A stretch of 44,382 bases of DNA from an uncultured Bacillota bacterium. Its GTDB lineage: Bacteria > Bacillota_I > Bacilli_A > RF39 > UBA660. Position numbers and translations under genes: made by a program. Positions 1-5,970 of this stretch are shown one piece after another. The notes under the pieces were generated by a model that had not been told where the DNA came from, did not search any database, and was given only the letters and a program-made list of their open reading frames with translations. Numbering within the stretch: position 1 is the first letter of the stretch; each line of letters starts with the position of its first letter. The stretch lies in NCBI GenBank assembly GCA_947644695.1, contig CANSAJ010000009.1, forward strand, positions 1 through 44,382, read 5' to 3'.

Positions 1-1179
1 ACAGGAGTATCACCAAATAGTGGATATGTATTGGATAATGAGAATATGACATGTAATAAAGGAGCAAGTATAACACTAAGCGGAACAACAGCAACAGTAA
101 GTAATATAAATAGTAGTCAGACATGCACAATACCATCATTAATTGCTCCATTATTAAAAGATCAAATATTAGCAGATCATCCAACAAGACCAGGGTCAAG
201 ACCAAATTTAAATAGTGGAGTATTTACAGATAGTAATACAGGTACATTATACACAGCAAGTGGAAATTTAACAGAAGGAGGGAGTACAGTATATTATTTC
301 TCAGGGAATGCACAAGATAACTGGATTCAGTTTGCAGGCCTTTATTGGAGAATAATTAGAATAAATGAAGATGGAAGTGTGCGTCTATTATATGTAGGTT
401 CAGATAAGAATACAGAGGCTGGGTATATAGGAACAAGTGCATATAATAATTTAAAAAATAGTCCAAAGTATGTAGGGTATATGTATGGGTCAAGTGGAAG
501 TGTAGCAAAGAATAGAGAAAATACAACGAATTCTACAATTAAAGGGGTAATAGATACATGGTATGATAATACAATAAAGCCAAGTTATAATGGATATGTA
601 AGTAAGACAGCTATTTATTGCAACGATCGAGCAAGTGAAAGTTATAGTACGTCATCTACTTTTGCTTATGCAACATACAGGAGACTTTATAATTCACAAG
701 CACCATCATATAAATGTGGAAATGACAAAAATAGTAATTTATATACAGGAACAAATGGAGCAAGTGATTTGGATAAATTTACAGCAAGTACAAATATAGG
801 GAATGGAAAGTTAACAAATCCAGTAGCATTAATGACAGCAGATGAACTAACGTTTGCTGGAGGGAAGTATGGTACAAAAGCACCAACATATTATTATTAC
901 AATGCCGCTGGAGGAAGTGTAACTGGAGATATTTGGTGGTGGACGATGAGCCCGTCTGACTTCTGGACTAATAATACCACTAGTTTCTCTAGGATATTTG
1001 CTGTGGCTAATTCAACCATGCCTGGCTACTTTGGCTATTTAGACCTCGACGGCGCTACTAAGGGGGTACGTCCAGTAGTTTCTCTGAAATCTTGCGTTCT
1101 GACATCTTCTGGAAACGGTACAAGCGCAAACCCATATAAAGTAGAAATCAATAGTACATGTAGTAGTGCTGAAAATTAG
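1..1179 (+). CDS. Large surface protein, 3' part, with DGR-type C-terminal variable domain (5' truncated by window)
   Basis: The frame is open from base 1 to the TAG at 1177-1179, so the gene starts upstream of the window; a TTG at 31 is only an internal codon. The visible ~392 residues begin with a short Cys-containing repeat-like stretch (NMTCNKGASITLSG). A globular domain with FAGLYWRIIRINEDG follows. The C-terminus contains WWWTMSPSDFW ... GVRPVVSLKS, the pattern of C-type-lectin/formylglycine-enzyme-like domains found in DGR target proteins. Codon use changes sharply in that part (see the variable-region entry). The N-terminus, where a signal peptide or pilin motif would be, is not visible. 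A degenerate relative lies at 28112-28369. The fold and DGR link are inferred from motif pattern; the ligand is unknown. Confidence 0.75.
   Translation, partial: TGVSPNSGYVLDNENMTCNKGASITLSGTTATVSNINSSQTCTIPSLIAPLLKDQILADHPTRPGSRPNLNSGVFTDSNTGTLYTASGNLTEGGSTVYYFSGNAQDNWIQFAGLYWRIIRINEDGSVRLLYVGSDKNTEAGYIGTSAYNNLKNSPKYVGYMYGSSGSVAKNRENTTNSTIKGVIDTWYDNTIKPSYNGYVSKTAIYCNDRASESYSTSSTFAYATYRRLYNSQAPSYKCGNDKNSNLYTGTNGASDLDKFTASTNIGNGKLTNPVALMTADELTFAGGKYGTKAPTYYYYNAAGGSVTGDIWWWTMSPSDFWTNNTTSFSRIFAVANSTMPGYFGYLDLDGATKGVRPVVSLKSCVLTSSGNGTSANPYKVEINSTCSSAEN
940..1135 (+). other. Putative DGR variable region (VR) in the surface protein gene
   Basis: Within an otherwise very A+T-rich gene, this stretch switches to GC-richer codons (ccg, gac, ttc, ggc, ctc, gcc-type). 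It encodes WTMSPSDFW, a run of mixed residues, then GVRPVVSLKSCVLTSSG. That position (extreme 3' end), the codon shift and the MSP...GVRPVVSL frame are typical of VRs copied from a template repeat by a DGR. No second copy (template repeat) is visible elsewhere in the window, so boundaries are approximate and the assignment is inference. Confidence 0.55.
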
Positions 1180-1266
1180 ACGAGTCGACACCCTGCGTAG
1201 ACATGCATGAAATGCTTGACTAAGTAGGTAACGGCTGTGCTTGCAAAATAAGGTACAAAATAAAAA
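1180..1266 (+). other. GC-richer spacer downstream of the variable region
   Basis: This 87-base stretch between the surface gene and the next gene is visibly richer in G+C than the surrounding intergenic DNA and contains short inverted pieces (GCATgaaATGC near 1204-1214, a GTCGAC palindrome near 1184). It encodes nothing convincing. In DGRs the segment after the VR carries target-recognition sequences, so it may belong to that cassette, but this is only positional inference. Confidence 0.3.
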
Positions 1267-1287
1267 GTGATAAAAAGAGAGGTAATA

Positions 1288-1695
1288 ATGAAAAAAGAAG
1301 TACTATATAATTTAGAAAAAATACGAAATGAAGAAAGTGTAATTCTAGTAAGAAATGGTGCCTTCTATAAAACATTTAGTAATGATGCTATCATACTCTG
1401 GTACTTCTTTAAATATAATGTCATAAATGGAACTTCATCATTTCCTAAAAGTAGACTAGATTCAGTAATAACTACACTAAATAAATATAATCTTAATGTA
1501 ATAATTATAAACTCAAAAGACTCAAAACAAGAATATAAAGTTACCTCTAAAAATAAATATAAAGAACATTTAAAAGAAGCAGTAGAATCATATCAATTTG
1601 TAAGAAAAATAGACGAACTAAAAATAATACTAGAATTAAAACTAAAAAACAGACTACTTGACTTTAGTGAAGTAGAAAAATTCTTAAAAATATAA
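1288..1695 (+). CDS. MutS domain I-like small protein, possible DGR accessory (MSL) protein
   Basis: A 135-residue protein. I chose ATG 1288 because GAGAGG sits 5 bases upstream; a GTG at 1267 lies in front of that SD. The segment ILVRNGAFYKTFSNDA followed by a helix and LDSVITTLNKYNLNVIIIN matches the layout of MutS domain I (the mismatch-recognition domain, MGDFYELFxxDA ... LxxxLxxxGxxVAIxEQ). The rest of MutS (connector, clamp, ATPase) is absent. MutS-like (MSL) proteins have been described as accessory genes beside DGR target genes, and this gene directly follows a DGR-like target. It could instead be an unrelated small MutS-N fragment; the mismatch-binding Phe-x-Glu is changed (FYK), so ordinary mismatch binding is doubtful. 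Confidence 0.5.
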   Translation: MKKEVLYNLEKIRNEESVILVRNGAFYKTFSNDAIILWYFFKYNVINGTSSFPKSRLDSVITTLNKYNLNVIIINSKDSKQEYKVTSKNKYKEHLKEAVESYQFVRKIDELKIILELKLKNRLLDFSEVEKFLKI

Positions 1696-1705
1696 CAAAT
1701 TTTAT

Positions 1706-1735
1706 ACAAGAACAACTCGTTTGTTCTTGTTTATC
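1706..1735 (+). terminator. Terminator-like hairpin after the MutS-like gene
   Basis: Perfect 10-bp stem ACAAGAACAA / TTGTTCTTGT around a 5-base loop (1706-1730), followed by only a weak T-rich tail (TTATC). The 3' arm overlaps the -35 region of the rpmG promoter, so it may separate the two transcription units. Confidence 0.55.
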
Positions 1736-1756
1736 ATATATTTAATATGATATAAT
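1727..1756 (+). promoter_or_regulatory. Sigma-A promoter for rpmG-efp
   Basis: TTGTTT (1727-1732), 18-base spacer, perfect TATAAT (1751-1756), with the rpmG start 29 bases further on behind GGGAGGTG. Confidence 0.65.
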
Positions 1757-1784
1757 ACACTTGGATTTAAGGGAGGTGCATGAA

Positions 1785-1955
1785 ATGGCTAAAAAAGAAA
1801 ACCGTGAAGGTATAGCATTACAATGTACTGTTTGTAAAGAAATAAACTACCTTACTAGTAAGAATAAAAAGAATACTGAAGGTAAATTAGAAATTAAAAA
1901 ACATTGTACTAGATGTAATAAAACAACAATACATAAAGAAAGAAAGGCTGATTAA
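1785..1955 (+). CDS. rpmG: 50S ribosomal protein L33
   Basis: A 56-residue zinc-ribbon ribosomal protein of the large subunit. Two CxxC pairs are visible (CTVC and CTRC) with the basic core NKKNTEGKLEIKKHC expected of L33, so this is the zinc-binding (C+) form. ATG 1785 is preferred over an upstream TTG at 1761 because GGGAGGTG ends 6 bases upstream and MAKK is the usual L33 start. The length is slightly above the usual ~49 residues because of a longer N-terminus. It has its own promoter and is followed 2 bases later by efp, with which it is probably co-transcribed. Confidence 0.93.
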   Translation: MAKKENREGIALQCTVCKEINYLTSKNKKNTEGKLEIKKHCTRCNKTTIHKERKAD

Positions 1956-1957
1956 TT

Positions 1958-2515
1958 GTGATAAACGTAAATGATTTAAAAAATGGAATGACTATCAACT
2001 ATGAAGGAAATGTATATCAAGTAGTAGAATTCCAACATGTTAAACCAGGAAAAGGCAGTGCTTTTGTAAGAACTAAACTTAAAAATTTAAAAACTAATAC
2101 AACACAAGAAATAACATTCAATGCAGGAATAAAAATAGAAAAAGCTACAGTAGAAAAGAAAGCTCTTTCTTATCTTTATAATCAAGGAGATAATTATGTG
2201 TTCATGGATAATGATTCATATGAACAATTAGAACTTCATAAAACAAAATTAGAAGATTATATTAAATTCTTAAAAGAAGGATTAGTAGTTGAAATAATGA
2301 GCTATGAAGGAGAAGTAATTGGTATATCTCTTCCTGAAAAAATAAGTTATGTAGTTACTGAAACTGAACAAGCTGTAAAAGGTAACACAACAAGTGGAGC
2401 ACAAAAAGACGCCACTATTGAAACTGGATACACTTTAAAAGTTCCACTATTCATATCTGAAGGAGAAGAAATAATAATTACTACAAGTGATGGTAAATAC
2501 TCAAGTAGAGCTTAA
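1958..2515 (+). CDS. efp: Translation elongation factor P
   Basis: 185 residues, normal EF-P length, relieving ribosomes stalled at polyproline stretches. The three beta-barrel domains are recognisable: KOW-like N-terminal domain with the loop HVKPGKGSAF carrying the tip lysine Lys32 (the residue modified in Bacillus and in E. coli, there Lys34), then the OB domain and the C-terminal signature TTSGAQKDATIETGYTLKVP. The start is GTG 1958 (MINVNDLKNG), two bases after the rpmG stop, with GAAAGG upstream in the end of rpmG. No EF-P modification enzyme is visible nearby. Confidence 0.95.
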   Translation: MINVNDLKNGMTINYEGNVYQVVEFQHVKPGKGSAFVRTKLKNLKTNTTQEITFNAGIKIEKATVEKKALSYLYNQGDNYVFMDNDSYEQLELHKTKLEDYIKFLKEGLVVEIMSYEGEVIGISLPEKISYVVTETEQAVKGNTTSGAQKDATIETGYTLKVPLFISEGEEIIITTSDGKYSSRA

Positions 2516-2524
2516 TATATTTAA

Positions 2525-2552
2525 GGTTAGCTATAAAAGTTAATCTTTTTTT
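2525..2552 (+). terminator. Rho-independent terminator after efp
   Basis: 8-bp stem GGTTAGCT / AGTTAATC (two G-U pairs) with a 5-base loop, followed by seven T. Confidence 0.75.
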
Positions 2553-2581
2553 GTTATAAAAAAAACAAACCCACATATATT
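2553..2581 (+). promoter_or_regulatory. Possible sigma-E-like (sporulation) promoter for spoIIIAH
   Basis: CATATATT (2574-2581) resembles the sigma-E -10 CATACAnT; 13 bases upstream lies GTTATAAA, a partial match to the -35 GKMATATT. In Bacillus the spoIIIA operon is sigma-E dependent. The AT-rich background makes chance matches common. Confidence 0.3.
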
Positions 2582-2601
2582 TTATCAGATGGAGGATTAT
2601 T

Positions 2602-3093
2602 ATGATAAATAAACAAAGTATGTGGTTTTTAACACTTCTTAGTCTTGTACTAGTACTAGGAGTATACTATGTAACCATGCCTAATGATTTATTAAGTAGT
2701 AAAATTGAAGGGAGTGAAATAAACGAAAAAGCAAATGTCACAGTAACAGAAGGAGATGTTTTAATCGCTATGCGAGCTAACCGTGACGAAAAAGTAGCTT
2801 TAGAGATAGAAGAATTACAAAAAGTTCTAACAAGTGAAACAGCAACTTCAGAAGAAAAAAACACTGCATTTGAAGAACTAAAAGTATTAAATTTAAACAT
2901 TGGTAAAGAAGAAACACTAGAAGAAAAAATAGAAGAAAAATTTGGAATTAAAAGCTATATCGAAATAAGCAAAGACAATATAAAAGTAGTAATAAACTCC
3001 AAAGAACATGATGCTTCACTAGCTAATAATATAATGAGAAGCATTCAAGAAGAATATAAAGAAAAAATGTACATAACAGTACAATTTGAATAA
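2602..3093 (+). CDS. spoIIIAH: SpoIIIAH-like stage III sporulation protein
   Basis: 163 residues. The N-terminus INKQSMWFLTLLSLVLVLGV is a transmembrane anchor of the type typical for SpoIIIAH (KQTVWLLTMLSL in relatives). A charged helical linker follows (residues ~45-105), then a small C-terminal domain (SYIEISKDNIKVVINSKEHD ... IMRSIQEEY) resembling the YscJ/FliF-type ring domain. In endospore formers SpoIIIAH sits in the mother-cell membrane and binds SpoIIQ to form the channel between mother cell and forespore. SD GGAGG lies 7 bases upstream of ATG 2602. The other spoIIIA genes are not in the window; gerE-like and gerM genes follow directly. Confidence 0.8.
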   Translation: MINKQSMWFLTLLSLVLVLGVYYVTMPNDLLSSKIEGSEINEKANVTVTEGDVLIAMRANRDEKVALEIEELQKVLTSETATSEEKNTAFEELKVLNLNIGKEETLEEKIEEKFGIKSYIEISKDNIKVVINSKEHDASLANNIMRSIQEEYKEKMYITVQFE

Positions 3094-3103
3094 ATTACTA
3101 ATT

Positions 3104-3174
3104 ATACATCACCTTATTGCTAAAAGTTCATAAAATATCTTAGTAAGTGTATTAAACTAAGTTAGGTGGTGTAT
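3104..3174 (+). promoter_or_regulatory. Leader structure that can mask the gerE ribosome-binding site
   Basis: ATACATCACCT (3104-3114) can pair along all 11 bases (one G-U) with AGGTGGTGTAT (3164-3174), which contains the SD and abuts the ATG at 3175. The 49-base interior holds a second stem, CTTAGT (3139-3144) with ACTAAG (3156-3161). The complete occlusion of the SD suggests translational control of the regulator gene; no known riboswitch is recognised. Confidence 0.45.
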
Positions 3175-3381
3175 ATGAATAAGTATATTTTAACTGAAAG
3201 AGAAAAAGAAGTATTCTTACTATTAGTGAAAAATAAAACAACAAAAGAAATTGCATCAATTCTTTCTATAAGCGAAAAAACAGTAAGAAATCACATATCT
3301 AATGCAATGCAAAAATTAGAAGTAGAATCTCGAACTGCCGCAGTGGTCGAGCTTTTAAAAATGGGAGAAATATCTTTATAA
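3175..3381 (+). CDS. gerE: GerE-like LuxR-family DNA-binding protein
   Basis: A 68-residue protein that is only a LuxR/FixJ C-terminal helix-turn-helix: LTEREKEVFLLLVKNKTTKE, then the recognition helix SEKTVRNHISNAMQKLEV. Bacillus GerE has the same minimal architecture (~74 residues) and tunes late mother-cell sigma-K genes. ATG 3175 is chosen because AGGTGG lies 5 bases upstream; a GTG at 3166 lies within that SD. The position between spoIIIAH-like and gerM supports the sporulation assignment, but stand-alone LuxR-type domains also occur elsewhere. Confidence 0.75.
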   Translation: MNKYILTEREKEVFLLLVKNKTTKEIASILSISEKTVRNHISNAMQKLEVESRTAAVVELLKMGEISL

Positions 3382-3397
3382 AAGCTTATAGAAATAA

Positions 3398-3426
3398 AAA
3401 CTTTAGTAAAAAGCTAAAGTTTTTTT
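3398..3426 (+). terminator. Rho-independent terminator after gerE-like gene
   Basis: 9-bp stem AAACTTTAG / CTAAAGTTT with a 7-base loop running into a T tract. Confidence 0.8.
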
Positions 3427-3428
3427 AA

Positions 3429-3456
3429 GCATTTTTTTTATTTAAATACATATATT
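3429..3456 (+). promoter_or_regulatory. Possible sigma-E-like promoter for gerM
   Basis: CATATATT (3449-3456) again resembles a sigma-E -10 element, with GCATTTTT 12 bases upstream as a partial -35. The spacing is one base short, so this is weak. Confidence 0.25.
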
Positions 3457-3475
3457 TAAACGAGGGTAGGTGCTT

Positions 3476-4411
3476 ATGCTAAAAAAATTAGGAATTAGAA
3501 AAATAGCCGTAACTACAAGTGCTTTATTCGTAATCGGACTCCTATATTTATTTCCAACTAGTAATGATCTAGAACTTAATACTAAAATATCTTACGTTGA
3601 TGAAAATTCATACAGTCCAGTTTATCTTATAGATTCATATAATTATGTAAGTCAAGTCAGTGTAATAATAAAAGAAACAGAAACTGAAAAAAAACTTAAA
3701 GAAAAACTAGAACTTATGATAGAAAACACTAATGTTAAAGATAAAATCCCTAAAGGATTTAAAGGTATAATACCAGAAAACACAAAAATAAATTCACTTA
3801 AAGTAGAGAATGATACATGTACTGTAGACTTTTCTAAAGAATTTCTAAGTGTAAGTGTAACAGAAGAAGAAAAACTTATAGAAGCTATAGTTTTCACGCT
3901 AACAACAGATAAAGAAATAAAAAAAGTAATTCTAAAAGTTGATGGAAAAGTACTAGATAGACTTCCTATATCAAATAAACTTCTTCCAAGTGTTCTAGAT
4001 AGAACATATGGCATAAATAAAGATTATGATATAAATAGTTTATATGGACTAACTAAAACAACAATATTTTACACAAGTAAAATGGATGATTATACATATT
4101 ATGTACCAGTTACAAAAATAAATAACGATTCCAATGAAAAGATAACCGTTATAGTTAATGAATTAAAAAGTAGTTTATTATATCAAAGTAATTTAAGTAG
4201 CTATCTAAGCAGTAATGCAGAACTTAAAAAATATGAAATGCTGAGCGATGTAATGAATTTAACTTTCAATGATAAAATATTTGATTCAATATATGATCAA
4301 AACATTCTAGAAGAAGTCGCATATACTATTGGTATGAGTGTCCTAGAGAATTATGATGTAGAAAGTGTTGTATTCTATGTAGATGATAAAGAAATATTAG
4401 TTTTCGACTAA
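3476..4411 (+). CDS. gerM: GerM, sporulation/germination protein with two GerMN domains
   Basis: 311 residues: a transmembrane anchor (residues ~8-25, IAVTTSALFVIGLLYLF), a first GerMN domain (~60-165, with INSLKVENDTCTVDFSKEFL and LIEAIVFTLTTDKEIKKVIL), and a second one (~195-311, with MLSDVMNLTFNDKIFD and VVFYVDDKEI). Two tandem GerMN domains are diagnostic of GerM. In B. subtilis GerM helps assemble the SpoIIIA-SpoIIQ channel, so adjacency to spoIIIAH is meaningful. ATG 3476 is chosen over GTG 3470, which lies inside the GGGTAGG SD region. It is slightly shorter than the Bacillus protein and has no lipobox Cys, being membrane-anchored instead. Confidence 0.88.
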   Translation: MLKKLGIRKIAVTTSALFVIGLLYLFPTSNDLELNTKISYVDENSYSPVYLIDSYNYVSQVSVIIKETETEKKLKEKLELMIENTNVKDKIPKGFKGIIPENTKINSLKVENDTCTVDFSKEFLSVSVTEEEKLIEAIVFTLTTDKEIKKVILKVDGKVLDRLPISNKLLPSVLDRTYGINKDYDINSLYGLTKTTIFYTSKMDDYTYYVPVTKINNDSNEKITVIVNELKSSLLYQSNLSSYLSSNAELKKYEMLSDVMNLTFNDKIFDSIYDQNILEEVAYTIGMSVLENYDVESVVFYVDDKEILVFD

Positions 4412-4439
4412 AATAAAAAACTCTTATATATTAAGAGTT
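4412..4439 (-). terminator. Terminator of tRNA-Arg on the minus strand
   Basis: 8-bp stem AACTCTTA / TAAGAGTT; read on the minus strand it is followed by TTTTATTTT. On the plus strand it lies just after gerM but lacks a T tract, so it chiefly serves the tRNA. Confidence 0.7.
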
Positions 4440-4450
4440 AAAATCATAAG

Positions 4451-4527
<77 letters not shown>

Positions 4528-4545
4528 AAGCTAATCACAAAACCA

Positions 4546-4574
4546 ATTATACACTAAAGATATAAAATATTCAA
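4546..4574 (-). promoter_or_regulatory. Promoter of tRNA-Arg
   Basis: Minus strand TTGAAT (4574-4569), 17-base spacer, TATAAT (4551-4546), about 18 bases before the mature tRNA. Confidence 0.7.
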
Positions 4575-4630
4575 GTACCATTTAAAAAATATTTATCTAT
4601 AGTAAGAGACCTCATAAAGGAAGGATAAAT

Positions 4631-5863
4631 ATGAGGAAACCTTTTAAATTAATAATATTAGGTAGTGATGATAATGCATATGGAATATCTAGAAGCTATT
4701 ATGATAAATATGGTGAAAAACCTTTATTATTATGTGGAAGACGTCTCCCACCAACAGAACACAGCAAAATATTAGAAATAAAACTCATAAAAGACTTTGA
4801 TATTGAGAGTATTTGCATTAAAGAAATTGTATCATTAGGTAAATTATTAAAAGAAAAATATGAAAAATTGGTACTAATACCATGTTCAGACTGGTATATG
4901 CAAGTATGTACAAAACACAAAAGTGAGTTAGAAAACATATATGAAAATAAATTTAACGATTATAATTTATTAAAAAGCTTTATTACAAAAGATAAATTTT
5001 ATGAATTATGTGAAAAATATAATTTAAAATATCCAAATACTATAATATGTAAACTAAATGAAAGAACTTCTATTCATAATAAAATAAAATTTAAATATCC
5101 AATCATATTAAAACCTAATAACTCAAATTCTAGTGAATATTTACATGCTGAATTTTCGGGTAAAAAGAAAGTATTTTTATTAAAAAATGAAGAAGAATTA
5201 AAAGAGACTATAAATAATATAAATACATCCATATATAAAGATAATTTAATCATACAAGAATTTATTGAAGGAGATGACACAAATAACGTAGTTATAAACT
5301 GTTATAGTAATAGCAAAGGTAAAGTAGTCGCTGCTTCTTTAGGAAGGGCTATATTAGAAGAATATCATCCAACTGTACTTGGAAACTATGCAGCAATTAT
5401 CTCTGTTCCAGGATATAATAAAATATTTAATAATATTATTAAGTTTCTAGAAAGTATAAAATACAAAGGATTCTCTAATTTTGATTTAAAATATGACATT
5501 AAACGAAAAGAGTATTATTTATTTGAAATAAATTATAGGCAAGGTAGAAGCTCATTTTTCGTTAATGCTGGTGGAATATCTCTAGCAGAATTATTTATAG
5601 ATGATTTAATTTACAAAAAGAATCCTTCAAGAATAAAATATATGGATACTAAAGTTTTGTGGTTAAACATACCTGAATATATTGTTAAAAAATATGTAAA
5701 GAATGAAGAAGTAAACAAAGAAGTAAAAGAATTAATAAATAACAAAAAAGTAGTACATACATTAAAATATAAAAATGACCTGAATATTAAAAGAAAAATG
5801 ATAATAGATAAAATATATATATCTAAAGTAAAACAATATAAAGACTATTTTATAGAGAAATAA
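4631..5863 (+). CDS. ATP-grasp carboxylate-amine ligase (D-aspartate-ligase-like)
   Basis: 410 residues. The start KLIILGSDDNAYGISRSYYD matches the pre-grasp domain of ATP-grasp ligases related to Enterococcus D-aspartate ligase. The grasp domain follows: YPIILKPNNSNSSEY (ATP-binding Lys), IIQEFIEGDD (~residue 213), and the metal-binding FEINYRQGRSS (~298). Such enzymes join a carboxylate to an amine through an acyl-phosphate, often adding an amino acid to a peptidoglycan cross-bridge; the actual substrate cannot be read from sequence. SD AAGGAAGG lies 7 bases upstream. A terminator overlaps its stop codon, so it is a separate unit from the bacteriocin exporter that follows. A role in modifying the downstream peptides is possible but unsupported. 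Confidence 0.75.
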   Translation: MRKPFKLIILGSDDNAYGISRSYYDKYGEKPLLLCGRRLPPTEHSKILEIKLIKDFDIESICIKEIVSLGKLLKEKYEKLVLIPCSDWYMQVCTKHKSELENIYENKFNDYNLLKSFITKDKFYELCEKYNLKYPNTIICKLNERTSIHNKIKFKYPIILKPNNSNSSEYLHAEFSGKKKVFLLKNEEELKETINNINTSIYKDNLIIQEFIEGDDTNNVVINCYSNSKGKVVAASLGRAILEEYHPTVLGNYAAIISVPGYNKIFNNIIKFLESIKYKGFSNFDLKYDIKRKEYYLFEINYRQGRSSFFVNAGGISLAELFIDDLIYKKNPSRIKYMDTKVLWLNIPEYIVKKYVKNEEVNKEVKELINNKKVVHTLKYKNDLNIKRKMIIDKIYISKVKQYKDYFIEK

Positions 5864-5883
5864 CTCAAATGTTATTTCTTTTT
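5856..5883 (+). terminator. Terminator after the ATP-grasp gene
   Basis: 9-bp stem AGAAATAAC / GTTATTTCT with a 6-base loop, then five T; the stem includes the TAA stop at 5861-5863. Confidence 0.75.
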
Positions 5884-5970
5884 ACATATGTTAAATGTAA
5901 AGAAAAATGTAAAATAAAAATAAAAAGCATTTTGGTATATTAAAAGAGTATAAGTAATTAGGAGGACAAA

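Noticed and set aside
1180-1266. Template repeat of the DGR
   Set aside because: It shows no alignable similarity to the 940-1135 variable region, so it cannot be the template.
4631-5863. ATP-grasp enzyme as a graspetide-type modifier of the downstream peptides
   Set aside because: A terminator overlaps its stop, the exporter has its own SD and apparently separate transcription, and the N-terminus resembles D-aspartate-ligase-like enzymes. The two GG peptides also lack an acceptor-rich core typical of graspetides.
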